64,000 nt of DNA, taken from assembly GCF_018991925.1 (NCBI RefSeq), contig NW_024756459.1, positions 427,001 through 491,000 of the forward strand. The letters run 5' to 3'. Origin of the DNA: Homarus americanus (Eukaryota > Arthropoda > Malacostraca > Decapoda > Nephropidae). The notes under the pieces are model-generated. The model saw nothing but the letters and a program-made list of their open reading frames with translations, was not told the origin of the DNA and made no database searches. Positions 41,400 through 51,886 of the stretch are shown piece by piece; positions within the stretch are counted from its first letter, which is position 1, and each line of letters opens with the position of its first letter. Position numbers and translations under genes: made by a program.

Positions 41400-41872
41400 T
41401 TTGTTAGTTTAAGTTGGTTAGTGTTAGGTTGAATTAGGGTAGAGTGAATTAGAATACCTTGGGTTAGCTTGAGTTGAGTTAGGTTAAGTTAGATTAGGTT
41501 AGATTAGTGTTAAATTAGGATAGGTTGAGTTAGGTTAGTTGTCGTTTAGCAGATTAACTTACTCTACATGTTATGATAGGTAAATAAAACGACAAATTCC
41601 CCATTGACTCGTTCTTGGTTAGGATAGGTTAGGTTAGGTTAGGTTAGGTTAGGTTAGGTTAGATTTGGTTAGGTTTGGTTTGGTTAGGTTAGGTTAGGCT
41701 AGGCTAGGCTAGGTTAGGTTAGGTTTGGTTAGGTTAGGTTTCGTTAGGTTAGGTTAGGTTAGGTTAGGTTTGGTTAGGTTAGGTTTGGTTAGGTTAGGTT
41801 CGGTTTGGTTAGGTTAGGTTTGGTTAGGTTAGGTTAGGTTAAGTTAGGTTAGGGTTAAGTTAAGTCAATAAG
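41400..41872. repeat. TTAGG/TTTGG telomere-like block
   Basis: Decayed TTAGGTTGAGTTAGG from 41405. Then about 270 bp of TTAGGTTAGG mixed with TTTGG, CTAGG and TTCGG variants at 41615-41865. Confidence 0.93.
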
Positions 41873-42025
41873 TGTTGAGGAGAAGTAAGGAGTTATCAGA
41901 ACACTTAACTAATTAAAACTCGACGGCTGGAGCGGATGGCTAATAGATGCTGTTGGTAGATTGAATATATAATAGCAGCCACGTGTAATTAGTTTGAGGA
42001 TCACCTGAAGATTAGCACACCCCTT

Positions 42026-42028
<3 letters not shown>

Positions 42029-42085
<57 letters not shown>

Positions 42086-42275
42086 CTTCTTCTGTCCTTC
42101 TTTTCGTCTTTCTATCTTCTTTTTTTATTCTTATTCTTCTTGTTCATTTTCTTGTTCTTTTTCTTCTTGTTCTTTTCTTCTTGTTCTTTTCTTCTTCGTT
42201 TCTTCTTGTTCTTTTTCTTCTTCTTTCTATCTACTTCTTCTTTCTTCCTTCTTCTTCACCACATAATTTCTGGTT
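42029..42275. repeat. (CT)n then (TTCTT)-rich tract
   Basis: (CT)n at about 42029-42082, then CTTGTTCTTTTCTTCTTG units to about 42260. Confidence 0.95.
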
Positions 42276-42304
42276 GAGGAAAAGTAAAACACGATTCTTG
42301 GTTA

Positions 42305-42372
42305 CACCAGACCCGACGCGACACCAGACCCGACGCGACACCAGACCCGACGCGACACCAGACCCGACACAC
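42305..42372. repeat. 17 bp minisatellite, four copies
   Basis: ACCAGACCCGACGCGAC repeated with no change until the last copy. Confidence 0.97.
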
Positions 42373-42655
42373 AGGCGGTTAAGACAAGAACATACACAGA
42401 TTTATTCACATTAACTAATTAAAATATAATAAACCAGAAGTAATTAATCAAGAAGCGTCAAGAGAGTTAAAAAAAAAATAATAAATTTCCCTGAGCTGAA
42501 ATATTTCTTGTTTTATATAATTTAGTAATGGTCATTCGTGTTCCAGTTTAGATTTCGTGTTTATAAGGGAGATATTTATATAATTCGCTTCGTTATTACA
42601 ATGTGTATTAACTCACAATCAGGAGTAATTTATGTCATTAACTTCAGTGTGTGTT
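42373..42655. other. AT-rich spacer
   Basis: No feature is recognised. Confidence 0.5.
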
Positions 42656-42657
42656 TA

Positions 42658-42760
42658 TAACTGGTCAATGTTTAAAAGTTACTACGGACAGGGTTGGTCA
42701 ATAAACTGGTCAGTGTTTAAAAGTTACCACGAACAGGGTTGGTCAATAAACTGGTCAGGT
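42658..42760. repeat. two-copy 50 bp direct repeat
   Basis: ACTGGTCARTGTTTAAAAGT then TACYACGRACAGGGTTGGTC occurs twice in tandem. Confidence 0.92.
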
Positions 42761-43224
42761 GAAATAAACTAGTGTCTAATCCCCAGGTGTTATGAAGGCA
42801 ACGGCATATGTCGTCTTAATCCCACTGGACAAACTCCCCCCACCTACAAAATCCCACAATATAATCCCACCATATCTACTCTCCACGTGTTTAGGGGGAT
42901 TGTTATGTGTGTGTGGGGATTTTGTGTGTGTTAGGAGAGTTGCTACACACACATGTAAACAATTCTCTGCCTGTGTGAATCTCGGCTTTCAAGTTATAAT
43001 TGACGTTGTAGTAGTGGTAGTGCTTGTAGGGAGAGAGGGAGTGAGGAGAGGGCCCACGGTTCACAATTATCTTGACGCTGTTGAAAGTTAGTTGGATTTG
43101 TGTTGCTCCTCCCTCCTTGATCTTGCAGGTTTGGGGAGGAATTTATGGCATGACCTGGTAAGCATGTTAGAAGGTGGTGGCTCTACCTCTCAAACGCCAC
43201 ACCATGGAAGGGGTGGCCAAGGAG
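42761..43224. other. unique spacer with splice-like motifs
   Basis: CTTGATCTTGCAG (43116-43128) and CTGGTAAGC (43155-43163) could bound a 29 bp micro-exon. It contains an in-frame stop in the phase needed by the 40797 exon. Confidence 0.3.
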
Positions 43225-43225
43225 A

Positions 43226-43271
<46 letters not shown>
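43225..43271. repeat. (GT)n microsatellite
   Basis: About 22 GT units. Confidence 0.98.
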
Positions 43272-43272
<1 letters not shown>

Positions 43273-43424
43273 CGCTGGTATCGAACTAAGAATTTAAACC
43301 TATATACTTCAACTACAGACAGAAAGACAGACAGACTACCCTCTTCTGTTCAGTTGCACCTGGGAGGCATCTAAGATTTATACACTGATCTGCAATTGCA
43401 ACCGGAACCCTGGGTGGGGGAGGA

Positions 43425-43515
43425 GTGGGCGTGGTTGGTGAGGAGGGGGGGAGAAGGGACGGGAGACAGAGGGGGGGAGAGAAGGGGGGGAGATGAGGGA
43501 GGGGGGGGCGGCTGC
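43425..43515. repeat. G-rich tract
   Basis: GGGGGGAGAAGGG and GAGGGGGGGAGAG runs. Confidence 0.9.
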
Positions 43516-44385
43516 AGATGGGTGGAACAGTGTCGAGTTCGGAAATACGAGACGAGATGTTGGCATTCCAGGAATTTATTGTTTATGTATGTCTTTATTT
43601 ATTTATTTATTTGTGTATTTGTTTGGAATCGGGTTCAGTGTAATTGCCGAGTCAAAATTTAATCTGTGTTGTTTTATGTTTTGGGGGAAATTGTTTTTGA
43701 TATTATTTATTATATGTAGAATAGGGTCTAAAAATGTCTTATAGGTAAAAATAGGGATCAATAATGTTTTCTTATAGGTAAAATAGGATTCAATATTATT
43801 TCTTGTATGTAAAATAGGGATAAACAATATTTTTTATAATCAAAATAGGGTAAAAAAAACATTGATTACAGTGAAAATAGGATTCGAGTATTTGATTTGA
43901 TGTCGAAATTGATGTTTAAAATATTTCCTTCCCGAGTCCAAGTTGGTTCAGGTAAATTGTTTCGTCAAAATTGTGTGTAAAATCATTGTTATCTGATATA
44001 ATAGGACCCAAAACTATTTTTACATTGGAATTGGACGCCACGGTAGTGTTATCGGGATAAATTGGATCCGGTACCATTGTTCGCAGTTAAAATTGGATCT
44101 TTTGTTTTTGTTTGGGTGGGAATTGAGACGTTATTATCGCTCACGGCGGATATTGTTAGGTTCAGTATTCTTGTTTCCAGCAAAAATCCGGTTTGTTTGT
44201 GTGCAATTAATACCTGTTTGTTACCTGTAGTCTAATGAGGGTTGTTTTTATGACCTTCCCCCATGACCTATGTACACACACACACAAGGCCACACACACA
44301 CAAATGCCTTGACCTTCTGTAATTTACTGTTTCTTTAAATTGTTAATAAATCGTTCGTATAGTTTAAATAGAAATGTGTATTAAA

Positions 44386-44387
<2 letters not shown>
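43516..44387. other. AT-rich spacer with decayed ATAGG repeat
   Basis: TTATAGGTAAAATAGGRWTC-like copies at 43715-43870; related AAAATTGGAT phrases continue to 44110. No gene. Confidence 0.55.
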
Positions 44388-44471
<84 letters not shown>

Positions 44472-44472
44472 T
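44388..44472. repeat. (GT)n microsatellite with GC
   Basis: About 40 GT units interrupted by CGCG. Confidence 0.98.
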
Positions 44473-44559
44473 AGGTGTGTGTGTGGTCAAGGCCACCAAA
44501 GTGGCTGACTGCACACCTGCTACACTGACACCTGTATGCACACAAACACACACACCTCA

Positions 44560-44865
44560 TAATTCTCCTCCTCCTCCCTCCTCCTCCTCCACGGCCTACC
44601 CCCTCCCACCCCCGCCCCCAAACTCTCACCTTCTATCCCCTCCCCCCTACCCCAACCTTCCCCCCTCTTCCTTCAATCCTTCCACTCTACCCCACTTTCA
44701 GCTCTTTGCTCTCCCTCCCCTTCCCTCCTTCTTACTCTCCATCCCACCTCCTACACTCACTCTATCTCCACTGTTTCTCTACTTCTCTCCTCTCCCCCTC
44801 CTTTTCTACTCTCTCCTTCTTCCTCTGTACCACCCCCACTCTCCTTCCGCCATAACCCTAAGATG
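44560..44865. repeat. pyrimidine-rich tract
   Basis: CTCCTCCTCC, CCCCTCCCCCCTACCCC and CTCTCCTTCTTCC runs. The Pro/Ser/Leu frame is a by-product. Confidence 0.9.
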
Positions 44866-45251
44866 AGGATAACTGGATTTGTCTTTTATCTGTTTTATTC
44901 AACTGTGACGATTATTCTCTCTGTCTCAAAGAGAGGGAAGTAACTCAGTGTATTGACCCGCAAAAGCAGCATAGCCTCCAACCCCAAGGCGTATATCGCT
45001 CATTAAAGTCGCTCATACAATGTATTGCCATCGAATAATTCGCACAAGTCGTATGTATTAGTTGTTTTTAACCCTGTATTGTATATACCTGTGTAGGAAT
45101 TCATGACTATGGACCACTTTAGGTCAGGTGAGGTCAGGTTAGGTGAGGTTAGGGCAGTTATAGCTGGACCATAGCACTGACGTCGGCAAACAATATATAA
45201 GTCTCAGTTTGCATCATTGTTTACATCCGAGCTCATGCCTTCGTATGAGTA
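44866..45251. other. unique spacer
   Basis: A short TTAGG-like AGGTGAGGTTAGG at 45120-45155. No gene. Confidence 0.5.
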
Positions 45252-45297
45252 GGGCATACATACATACATACATACATACATACATACATACATACAT
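45252..45297. repeat. (CATA)n microsatellite
   Basis: About 11 CATA units. Confidence 0.97.
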
Positions 45298-45368
45298 CGT
45301 CCAATATTAATACAGAAAACATGAGGCCAAAAACATCGGTAAACATCGTATCTTATCAGTAGGTGGGA

Positions 45369-45530
45369 ATGTTTACACAGAGACGCGTGCCACCGTACTC
45401 AGGGGAGATTGTTGACGAACCCTGTGTGTTGTGCTGTGCCCGTGGAGGAGGAGGAGGAGGAGGAGGTGTTGCTAGGAGGAGGAGGAGGTGTTGGGTGGAG
45501 GAGGTGCTGGCAAGGGGAGGTGCTGGATGA
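45369..45530 (+). CDS. small ORF running into (GGA)n, doubtful
   Basis: ATG at 45369 opens MFTQRRVPPYSGEIVDEPCV, then LCCAR, a poly-Gly run from (GGA)n, VARRRRRCWVEEVLARGGAG and TGA at 45528-45530: 53 codons. The first 25 residues come from unique sequence and look protein-like; the rest is microsatellite. No splice or promoter signal supports it. Confidence 0.12.
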   Translation: MFTQRRVPPYSGEIVDEPCVLCCARGGGGGGGGVARRRRRCWVEEVLARGGAG

Positions 45531-45840
45531 AGGGGGAAGAAATGTGTCATCTACTTAACATTTATGTCGCTCTTGTGTTAATGACGTCATCACAAAACTC
45601 TGTGTATGTGTGTGTGTGTACTGCAGGCATTATCTGTCTACATTAAATCAGGAGTCTGGAGATGAACGACAGGCACTCAAGATCGCTCGTGTTGGCGTTG
45701 TTGACATAGCGATGCAGTCATAACAGAGATGATTCTTATCTCGCTATCGTCTCTCAACGTCCCAGGATCCGTCGAGGGAGATAATGAGGCAAGATCTCTG
45801 GGAAATTACACCATATCAGGGAATTTAATGAGGCCTAAGA
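45531..45840. other. unique spacer with one CRE
   Basis: TGACGTCA at about 45581-45588. GTGTACTGCAG (45617-45627) is followed by a frame reading HYLSTLNQESGDERQALKIA, ending soon after. The upstream tract is GT- rather than CT-rich, so it is not called an exon. Confidence 0.3.
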
Positions 45841-45968
45841 CTATTTTTTTCCCCCCAGAGCCAAACTAATACCCGGAACTAGACCCATTTTTTCCCCTAG
45901 AGCCAAACTAATACCCGGAACTAGACCCATTTTTCCCCAAGAGCCAAACTAATACCCGGAAATAGACG
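45841..45968. repeat. 45 bp repeat, three copies
   Basis: AGAGCCAAACTAATACCCGG followed by AACTAGACCCATTTTTTCCC, three times. Confidence 0.95.
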
Positions 45969-46014
45969 CAAATTTTCATAATAAAGCATCGGGTTTCTTG
46001 ACGTTTGGGCTTTG

Positions 46015-46175
46015 GTTGAATCTGGTTGAGTTTTGGTTATAATTGGGTTAGGTTATGTTAGGGGTTGGTTTGTGGTGGTTAGGGTTTGGTTAGGGTGAAG
46101 TAAGGTTTGGTTAGGGTGAAGTAAGGTTAGGTTAGGTTAGGGATAGTTAGGGTGAAGTCAGGTTAGGTTAAGCGA
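46015..46175. repeat. TTAGG-derived repeat
   Basis: GGTTTGGTTAGGGTGAAGTA and GGTTAGGTTAGG variants. Confidence 0.88.
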
Positions 46176-46269
46176 TCGTTTCGTTAGGTTTACGTTGTGG
46201 GATTTCGTATATTTCTTGTATCTTCTTTTTCTGGCCACTTCTACCCCTGGAAGTTAATGTACCCTCGGG

Positions 46270-46416
46270 GCTGTGTTCTCTCCTCCTCTTCCTCCTCTTC
46301 ATCTTCCTCCTCCTCTTCCTCCTCTTCATCTTCCTCCTCCTCCTCTTCCTCCTCTTCTTCCTTCTGATTTTCCTCTTCCTTCTATTACCTCCTTTTTTCT
46401 CCTTGTCGTAAATGCT

Positions 46417-46462
<46 letters not shown>
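46270..46462. repeat. CTTCCTCCTC tract and (CT)n
   Basis: CCTCCTCTTCATCTTCCTCC twice in tandem, then (CT)n at about 46420-46460. Confidence 0.95.
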
Positions 46463-46463
<1 letters not shown>

Positions 46464-46886
46464 GTCTTCAGCCATTCCAGTACTTAAGGTTATCACCACT
46501 TGGTCTATTCACCATTTCGTCTTTGTTTCGTTCGCTAACGTATCCAGTGAGCGAGAATCTTGCGGCAATTTTTCCTCGTTAGTTGGATTTTGTTTTAATG
46601 TTCGTTTTTGTATTTTTCATTTAATTTTTTTTTAAACTGTTGCTTTTTTTCATTTAATTTATTTTTATTTTTTTTTCATTTATTTAGTTTTTTCTTGGAT
46701 TTTTTTTCGTTTTTCTTTTAAATCATTGCTTTTGTTTTCATTTGGTTGAAAGACGATAAATTCACATTGTGTTTAGTGTTTTTGTTTTTCTCTCTCTTTT
46801 GTCTTCTTTATTGGCATTGTTCTTATTCTCGTTTATTTCTATTTCTCTTTGTTCCCTTTCTCCTATCTCTTCAACTGCCTTACTTG

Positions 46887-46920
<34 letters not shown>

Positions 46921-47344
46921 TCTTAATATTTCACACATATGTTTACGTGATCTTGAGCTGTTGTTGTTGTTGTTGTTGATGTATTACTGTTGTTGTCACT
47001 GACGTTGATGTTATATTATTAAGATGTTATTGACGTTATAGCGTATAACTTCACTTCAAACAACTAAGGCCTTTGAGCATCTTGGCAATATATCTAAACA
47101 TCAATAATTATTAAGTCCTTTCAATGTTTATTCTAGTTTAGTAAATTAACGAATCATTAATAAAAAAGAAAGATTTTATTTTAAGATGTGTCAATGTTTG
47201 GCTCGCTTAAGTTCCGGCACGAAGATGGTTTCTCAAGGTCCCATCCGTGTGGTGATGGATTTGCCGAAGTGGATTAGGTACAGTGAAGGCTTCGAGACAC
47301 GCTTATATACTTGAGTTACCGACTTAGTCTCAGGTATTCATACG

Positions 47345-47346
<2 letters not shown>
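46463..47346. other. T-rich and AT-rich spacer
   Basis: [19 protein letters not shown] phrases at 46615-46745, (CT)n at 46889-46917 and (GTT)n at 46960-46980. No gene is supported. Confidence 0.55.

Positions 47347-47402
<56 letters not shown>
47347..47402. repeat. (GT)n microsatellite
   Basis: About 27 GT units. Further short GT runs lie at 47595-47613 and 47700-47733. Confidence 0.98.
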
Positions 47403-47408
<6 letters not shown>

Positions 47409-47699
47409 CCCATTTATTCACGAGGGTAGAAGTCATTGCACGTGTATGTCTTTTAACGTAGCCTATACAGCCATGTGTACATCAGAATGTGTGTGTATGC
47501 GTGTGAAAATATGTACGTGTGTGATCTCCTTGTGAAAGTCTTTGTGTATGCGTTGGAGAGAAAGTGTTTGCGGGAGTGTATACATATGTGCGTTTGTGTG
47601 TGTGTGTGTGTAGGCATAATACGTCAGTGAACGCGTCTGTGCACTCAGAAATATATTGTGTGTATTAGTGCGTTACAAGAGGTAAGTGGAACGAACGAT

Positions 47700-47732
<33 letters not shown>

Positions 47733-47749
47733 TAGGTGTTGAGCATTGA

Positions 47750-48136
47750 GGCTCATACTACTACCACCATTACTCTAGTGTGTCACCACTGCTACCAGCA
47801 CTACCACAATCACCACACCTACCAGCACTACCAATCACCACACCTACTGCCAACTACCACAATCACCACACCTAGTACCTACCACAATCACACCTACCAG
47901 TACACTACCACAATCACCACACCCACCAGCACTACCACAACTACCACAATCACCACACCTACCAGCACTACCACAACTACCACAATCACACCTACCAGCA
48001 CTACCACAACTACCACAACTACCACAATCACCACTGCTACCAGCACTACCACAATCACCACACCTACCAGCACTACCACAGCTACCACAATCACACCTAC
48101 CAGCACTACCACAATCACTACCACCACTACCAGTAG
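47750..48136. repeat. ACCAGCACTACCACAATCAC minisatellite
   Basis: Unit of about 27-36 bp built of ACC/ACA triplets. Thr/His/Ser (+) and Val (-) frames are translations. Confidence 0.96.
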
Positions 48137-48540
48137 CCCTTATCTCCTGTTACCACCATCACGCCGTGTCTCTCTGGTCATCGACACGGAGGAGTGGTGT
48201 CACTTTCCTTGTGTTAAGTCCGTCACACTTACCTCCTGTTGCTGTGTGTGTGTGTGTGTGTGTGTGTTTAAGTATGAGTCAAGCAGCTTTCCTAATCACC
48301 AATTTAAGTGAGAAAAAAAGAAAGTTCACCTTAAGATCCTACGTGAATCCTTGCCAAGGACTCTCGTGGAGGCTGTTGTCATTAGGTCCGTGACGGTGTA
48401 GGATACGGCGTAGGACTTTCGCGGTCATGACGAGGATCACCTAAGGATGTCTCTTTGTCGCGCTTTCTGGCGTCTCGTTAAGGAAGCCTCTCTCTCTCTC
48501 TCTCTCTCTCTGGTTTGTTTAGGTTAAATTCTTGTTTATA
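48137..48540. other. unique spacer
   Basis: (GT)n at 48244-48268 and (CT)n at 48488-48512. No exon is recognised. Confidence 0.45.
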
Positions 48541-48755
48541 TCTATTAAACTCTGATATATTTACGCTGTATTCTGATTTATTTTGATTGAATCCGGATTT
48601 ATTTTAGCTAAATCCGGAAGAATTTGGTCTGAATCCGAATTTATTTGGACGGAATCCGGTTTTATCTCTGCAGAATCCTTATTTCCTTTGCTTGAATCCG
48701 GATTTATTTTGACTGAATCCGGATATATTGTAGTTGAATCCGGATGTGTGGTTGG
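48541..48755. repeat. decayed 22 bp GAATCCGGATTTATTTTGACT repeat
   Basis: About nine imperfect copies. Both strands stay open, giving ESGFILAES (+) and NPDSVKINPDS (-) type translations that are not genes. Confidence 0.85.
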
Positions 48756-49059
48756 AGCGCTTGAAAGCCTCACTAATGGTGTCTGTTTGAACGTTGACTT
48801 CTCTGGAGGGACGAACACAGACTCGTTGTATTGGAAACTTTTAATTGACAAATGAAAATAGAATCTTTGTTTCTTTATATATTATTACTATTTTCTTTGT
48901 TTATTTTTGTCGTTGTTGTTGTTGTTAGTAGTAGTAATAGTGGTAGGAGTTGTTGTTGTATTTATTATATTATTATTATTATTATTATTAGAAAGGCCAG
49001 GTAGTGATGGCGTAGTATAGTGTTCGCCAGGTGTTGTCTGCCTGTCTGTGTCTCTACAG
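48756..49059. other. spacer with (GTT)/(ATT)
   Basis: GTTGTTGTTGTT at 48910-48925 and (ATT)n at 48968-48990. The segment ends in GTGTCTCTACAG, an acceptor-like sequence at 49059. Confidence 0.6.
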
Positions 49060-49137
49060 GATAAATTTAATAGTCTCCTGGATAAATCTCTCTCTCTCCC
49101 TCCCTCTCCCTCTCCGTCTCTCCACTGCATGAGTTGA
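49060..49137 (+). CDS. weak terminal exon candidate
   Basis: After TTGTCTGCCTGTCTGTGTCT then CTACAG, phase 0 reads DKFNSLLDKSLSLPPSPSPS, LHCMS and TGA at 49135-49137. The first 9 codons are unique sequence; the rest is a CT-rich low-complexity tract. Confidence 0.15.
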   Translation, partial: DKFNSLLDKSLSLPPSPSPSLHCMS

Positions 49138-49264
49138 ATGGTCTCCTCCGCCACGCTCCCTCGACCTGCTGTAGATAATACCTCCAATAGTTTAGTTTCT
49201 TCCGCTTAGAGTCGTTGATCTGTCGTTGTGTCGCCCAAGTCGTCCTAGCCATCATCTATACACG

Positions 49265-49475
49265 ACCACTCATCCACACCTTTGATTCTGAAATGTTCAT
49301 AAGTTTGATTCTGAAATGCTCTTACTATGTTATCCACACCTTTGATTCTGATTCTGAAATGCTCTTACTATGTTATCCACACCTTTGATTCTGATTTTGA
49401 AATGCTCCTACGTTTGATTCTGAAATGCTCTTACGTTATCCAAACCCTTGATTCTGATTCCTAAGTTAAATTTCC
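49265..49475. repeat. decayed TTTGATTCTGAAATGCTCTT repeat
   Basis: About seven copies, some with ACGTTATCCACACC between. Confidence 0.88.
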
Positions 49476-49555
49476 CCTTTGTTGTAAGTCAAAATTTTCC
49501 CCCCTTAACTCTTATATTCCCAAATGATCGTAAGTTAAATTCTCCCCTATAACAG

Positions 49556-49621
49556 ATGATGATGTTTCTCAAAGCTCTTGTGAAAATCTACATCAGCAAC
49601 CGTATGAAGTCTGAGAAGGAG
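49556..49621 (+). CDS. candidate 66 bp exon, unknown protein
   Basis: TTCTCCCCTATAACAG ends at 49555 and GTAAATAC begins at 49622, bounding exactly 66 bases (22 codons, phase 0 at both ends). The frame reads MMMFLKALVKIYISNRMKSE, then KE. It starts with three ATGs and is an amphipathic, lysine-rich stretch. Unspliced, the frame runs on as VNTVSDVLKAARRVEREG and then into repeats to 49834. No family is recognised. The phase does not fit a direct join to the 40797 exon. The alternative is a chance open frame between two repeats. Confidence 0.3.
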
Positions 49622-49724
49622 GTAAATACGGTGTCTGACGTGTTAAAGGCAGCGCGGAGGGTTGAGAGAGAAGGGGTGGGTGGGGGGTGTGTGGACGGAT
49701 GGTGGATCACTAATGAGGGTGTTA

Positions 49725-49820
49725 TTCATTCCCTCTACTCCCTACTCCGCCCTTACTCCTTCTACTACCTTTACTCCCTACTACCTCTACTCCCTACTAC
49801 CTCTACTCCCTTTACTCCCT
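49725..49820. repeat. CTACTCCCTACTAC repeat
   Basis: Seven or eight irregular 11-14 bp copies. Confidence 0.88.
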
Positions 49821-49941
49821 CACGCCTAAAGTAAAGAAAATAAAAGAGAAGGTAGAGAGATCCGGACATTCCATAGGGGTTGGATATACAGTACGTGTCT
49901 GGTTTCAACTGTTGATCTGTTCTGTTTATTGTGACGTGTGG

Positions 49942-49942
<1 letters not shown>

Positions 49943-49981
<39 letters not shown>
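49943..49981. repeat. (CT)n microsatellite
   Basis: About 19 CT units ending in CTAG, which could act as a splice acceptor. The sequence after it is open in one phase (WCSNEVTNRGATSRSPSPFE) to TAA at about 50101. Confidence 0.95.
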
Positions 49982-50164
49982 GATGGTGTAGTAATGAGGT
50001 GACAAATAGGGGTGCCACAAGTCGATCCCCGAGTCCATTTGAGTTTGTTACTGGACGCTTAACTTTCCTCCTCTTTGTTATGGCTTCTTGGCTCTTAAGT
50101 TAATGCTGCCCATCTCTCTCTCTCACGACTTTATCCATCTTGTTCTGCCTAACCTAACCTAATC

Positions 50165-50655
50165 TAACCTAGCATATGCCACAGTGCCAAGGTATAAATT
50201 GTCAGTGCCAAGTTATAGAAAGTGCCACAGTGTCAAGATATAGAAAGTGTCAGTGCCAAAGTATAGAAAGTACCACGCTGCCAAGGTATAGAAAGTGTTG
50301 CAGTGTCAAGATGTAGAAAATGCCAAGGTTCCAAAATATAGAAAGTGCTACAGTGTCAGGATATAGAAAGTGCCATAGTTTCAAGATATAGAAAGCGCCA
50401 GAGTGTCAAGACAGAAAGTTTGTGTCAACAAATAGAAAGTTCCACAGTACCAGGCTCGAGAAATGTCACAGTGCCAAGATATACAGTGTCACAGTGCCAA
50501 GATATAGAAAGTGCAACTGCCAAATTATAGAAAGTGTCACAGTGCCTGGCTATAGAAAGTACCAGTGCCTGGCTATAGAAAGTACCAGTGCCAAGATATA
50601 GAAAGTGTCACAGTGCCGAATTATAGAAAGTACCACAGTGCCATAATACAGAATA
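50165..50655. repeat. 25-27 bp minisatellite, about 18 copies
   Basis: Unit AGTGCCAAGATATAGAAAGT plus GTCAC, with many substitutions; copies vary between 18 and 27 bp. Confidence 0.95.
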
Positions 50656-50868
50656 AGTGGCTATTCCTTCCCTCATACCACCGTCCTAATATCCTCGCCA
50701 GACAAACTTTCCGCCGCCGTAAAATCTCCACACAGAGAGATTTCGTGAATTTGATATTGTATGTATGTTAATGACCTTCTTGTGTCAGTCCCCCCTTGTA
50801 TAAATTCACCTGAGCAACAGAAAACGGATTGTCTTTTGTTTACTCAGTGGACGTAAAGTTGAGATATT
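50656..50868. other. unique spacer
   Basis: A frame after CCTCGCCAG reads TFRRRKISTQRDFVNLILYV and then stops. It is too short to call. Confidence 0.35.
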
Positions 50869-51215
50869 AGAGTGGGGGTGGTGATGGTGTGGTGGTGAGG
50901 GTTGTGGTGGTGATGGTGTGGTGGTGATGGTGGTGAGGGTGTGGTGGTGAGGGTTATGGTGGTGATGTGGTGGTGAGGGGGTTGTGGTGGAGAAGGTAAT
51001 GTGTTGGCGAGGTTTTGAGGGGAGATGAGTGTGTGCTGGAGAGTGTATATGGTGGAGAAGTGGTGATGGTGGTGGATTGGTGGAGAAGGTAGTGTAATGG
51101 AGAGGTGACGCAGAGGGGAGTGGTGGTGGAGAGCGGGAGTGTTGGAGTGGTGACGGAGAGGGGAGAGTGTTGGAGTGGTGGTGGAGAGGGGAGAGTGTTG
51201 GAGTGGTGAGTATAG
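50869..51215. repeat. GGTGGTGATGGTGTGGTG minisatellite
   Basis: Irregular GGTGGTGAGGGTTGTGGTGG units pass into GAGAGGGGAGAGTGTTGGAG units. Confidence 0.93.
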
Positions 51216-51860
51216 GCCTAGGTTGGTCAGGTAATATATAATAATAAGCCTATAAATTATTCTCGTCTCGTATACATGGTAATGAGATGAGCCTGAGTCG
51301 AGTTGTGGCCTGTCTCTCAGCCACTGATCTCTATATCACGTACAGGTATTTTCCTTGTGGACAGTAAAGGTTTCAATATACACAAGACGTGGGTTGAATA
51401 GTGTAGTGAAGGTTGAGAGTTGAACGAATTGAAGGGTGGTTGGGTATTGGGGTGGATAGACGCTGGGTGATAGATGGGGAGGGGAGAAGGAAGAGGATGT
51501 GGTTTTGTTTTTTGTCAATATTTGTGGCGGGGAGAGAGAGAGAGAGAGAGAGAGAGCCTCCCATCTTTATCTAAGCCTTGAGGGGGAGGTAACCCGGAAG
51601 TAAGTGAACGTTGAGAATGATGTCAAACTTTGCTCCCGTCTCACGCAGTCTAGGAGCCTCTTGTTGATTATGATGGGAAGGTGAAGTTGGCTCACCTAAT
51701 TTACTTTTTCTCTTCTTTCCTCTTTGTGTTTTGTTTTTTTTTATTCTTATTGTTGTTGTTTGTTATTCATTTCTTTCTCTCGTTTTCTTTGATTTTTTTC
51801 TTGTGTTACTTGTATTATTATTATTAGTGTCATTTGATTATTTTTAGTTGTAGTATTTTA
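51216..51860. other. unique spacer
   Basis: (GA)n at 51532-51556; T-rich with (ATT) at 51700-51830. No supported gene. Confidence 0.5.
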
Positions 51861-51886
51861 CTCTCTCTCTCTCTCTCTCTCTCCAG

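Noticed and set aside
41590..41870. A true chromosome end
   Set aside because: The TTAGG block is short, full of TTTGG, CTAGG and TTCGG variants, and has non-telomeric sequence on both sides.
43129..43157. 29 bp micro-exon between a good acceptor and a GTAAGC donor
   Set aside because: Joined to the 40797 exon it gives QFGEEFMA and then TGA, and no other partner is available. Kept only as splice-like motifs.
45628..45730. Exon after GTGTACTGCAG reading HYLSTLNQESGDERQALKIA
   Set aside because: The upstream tract is purine/pyrimidine alternating (GT)n rather than a pyrimidine tract, and no donor follows before the stop.
47612..47681. Exon ending at ACAAGAG/GTAAGT after a (GT)n-TAG acceptor
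   Set aside because: All three phases contain a stop codon between the acceptor and the donor.
48541..48855. Overlapping 90 and 96 residue frames on opposite strands
   Set aside because: Both arise from a decayed 21-22 bp repeat lacking stops in those phases.
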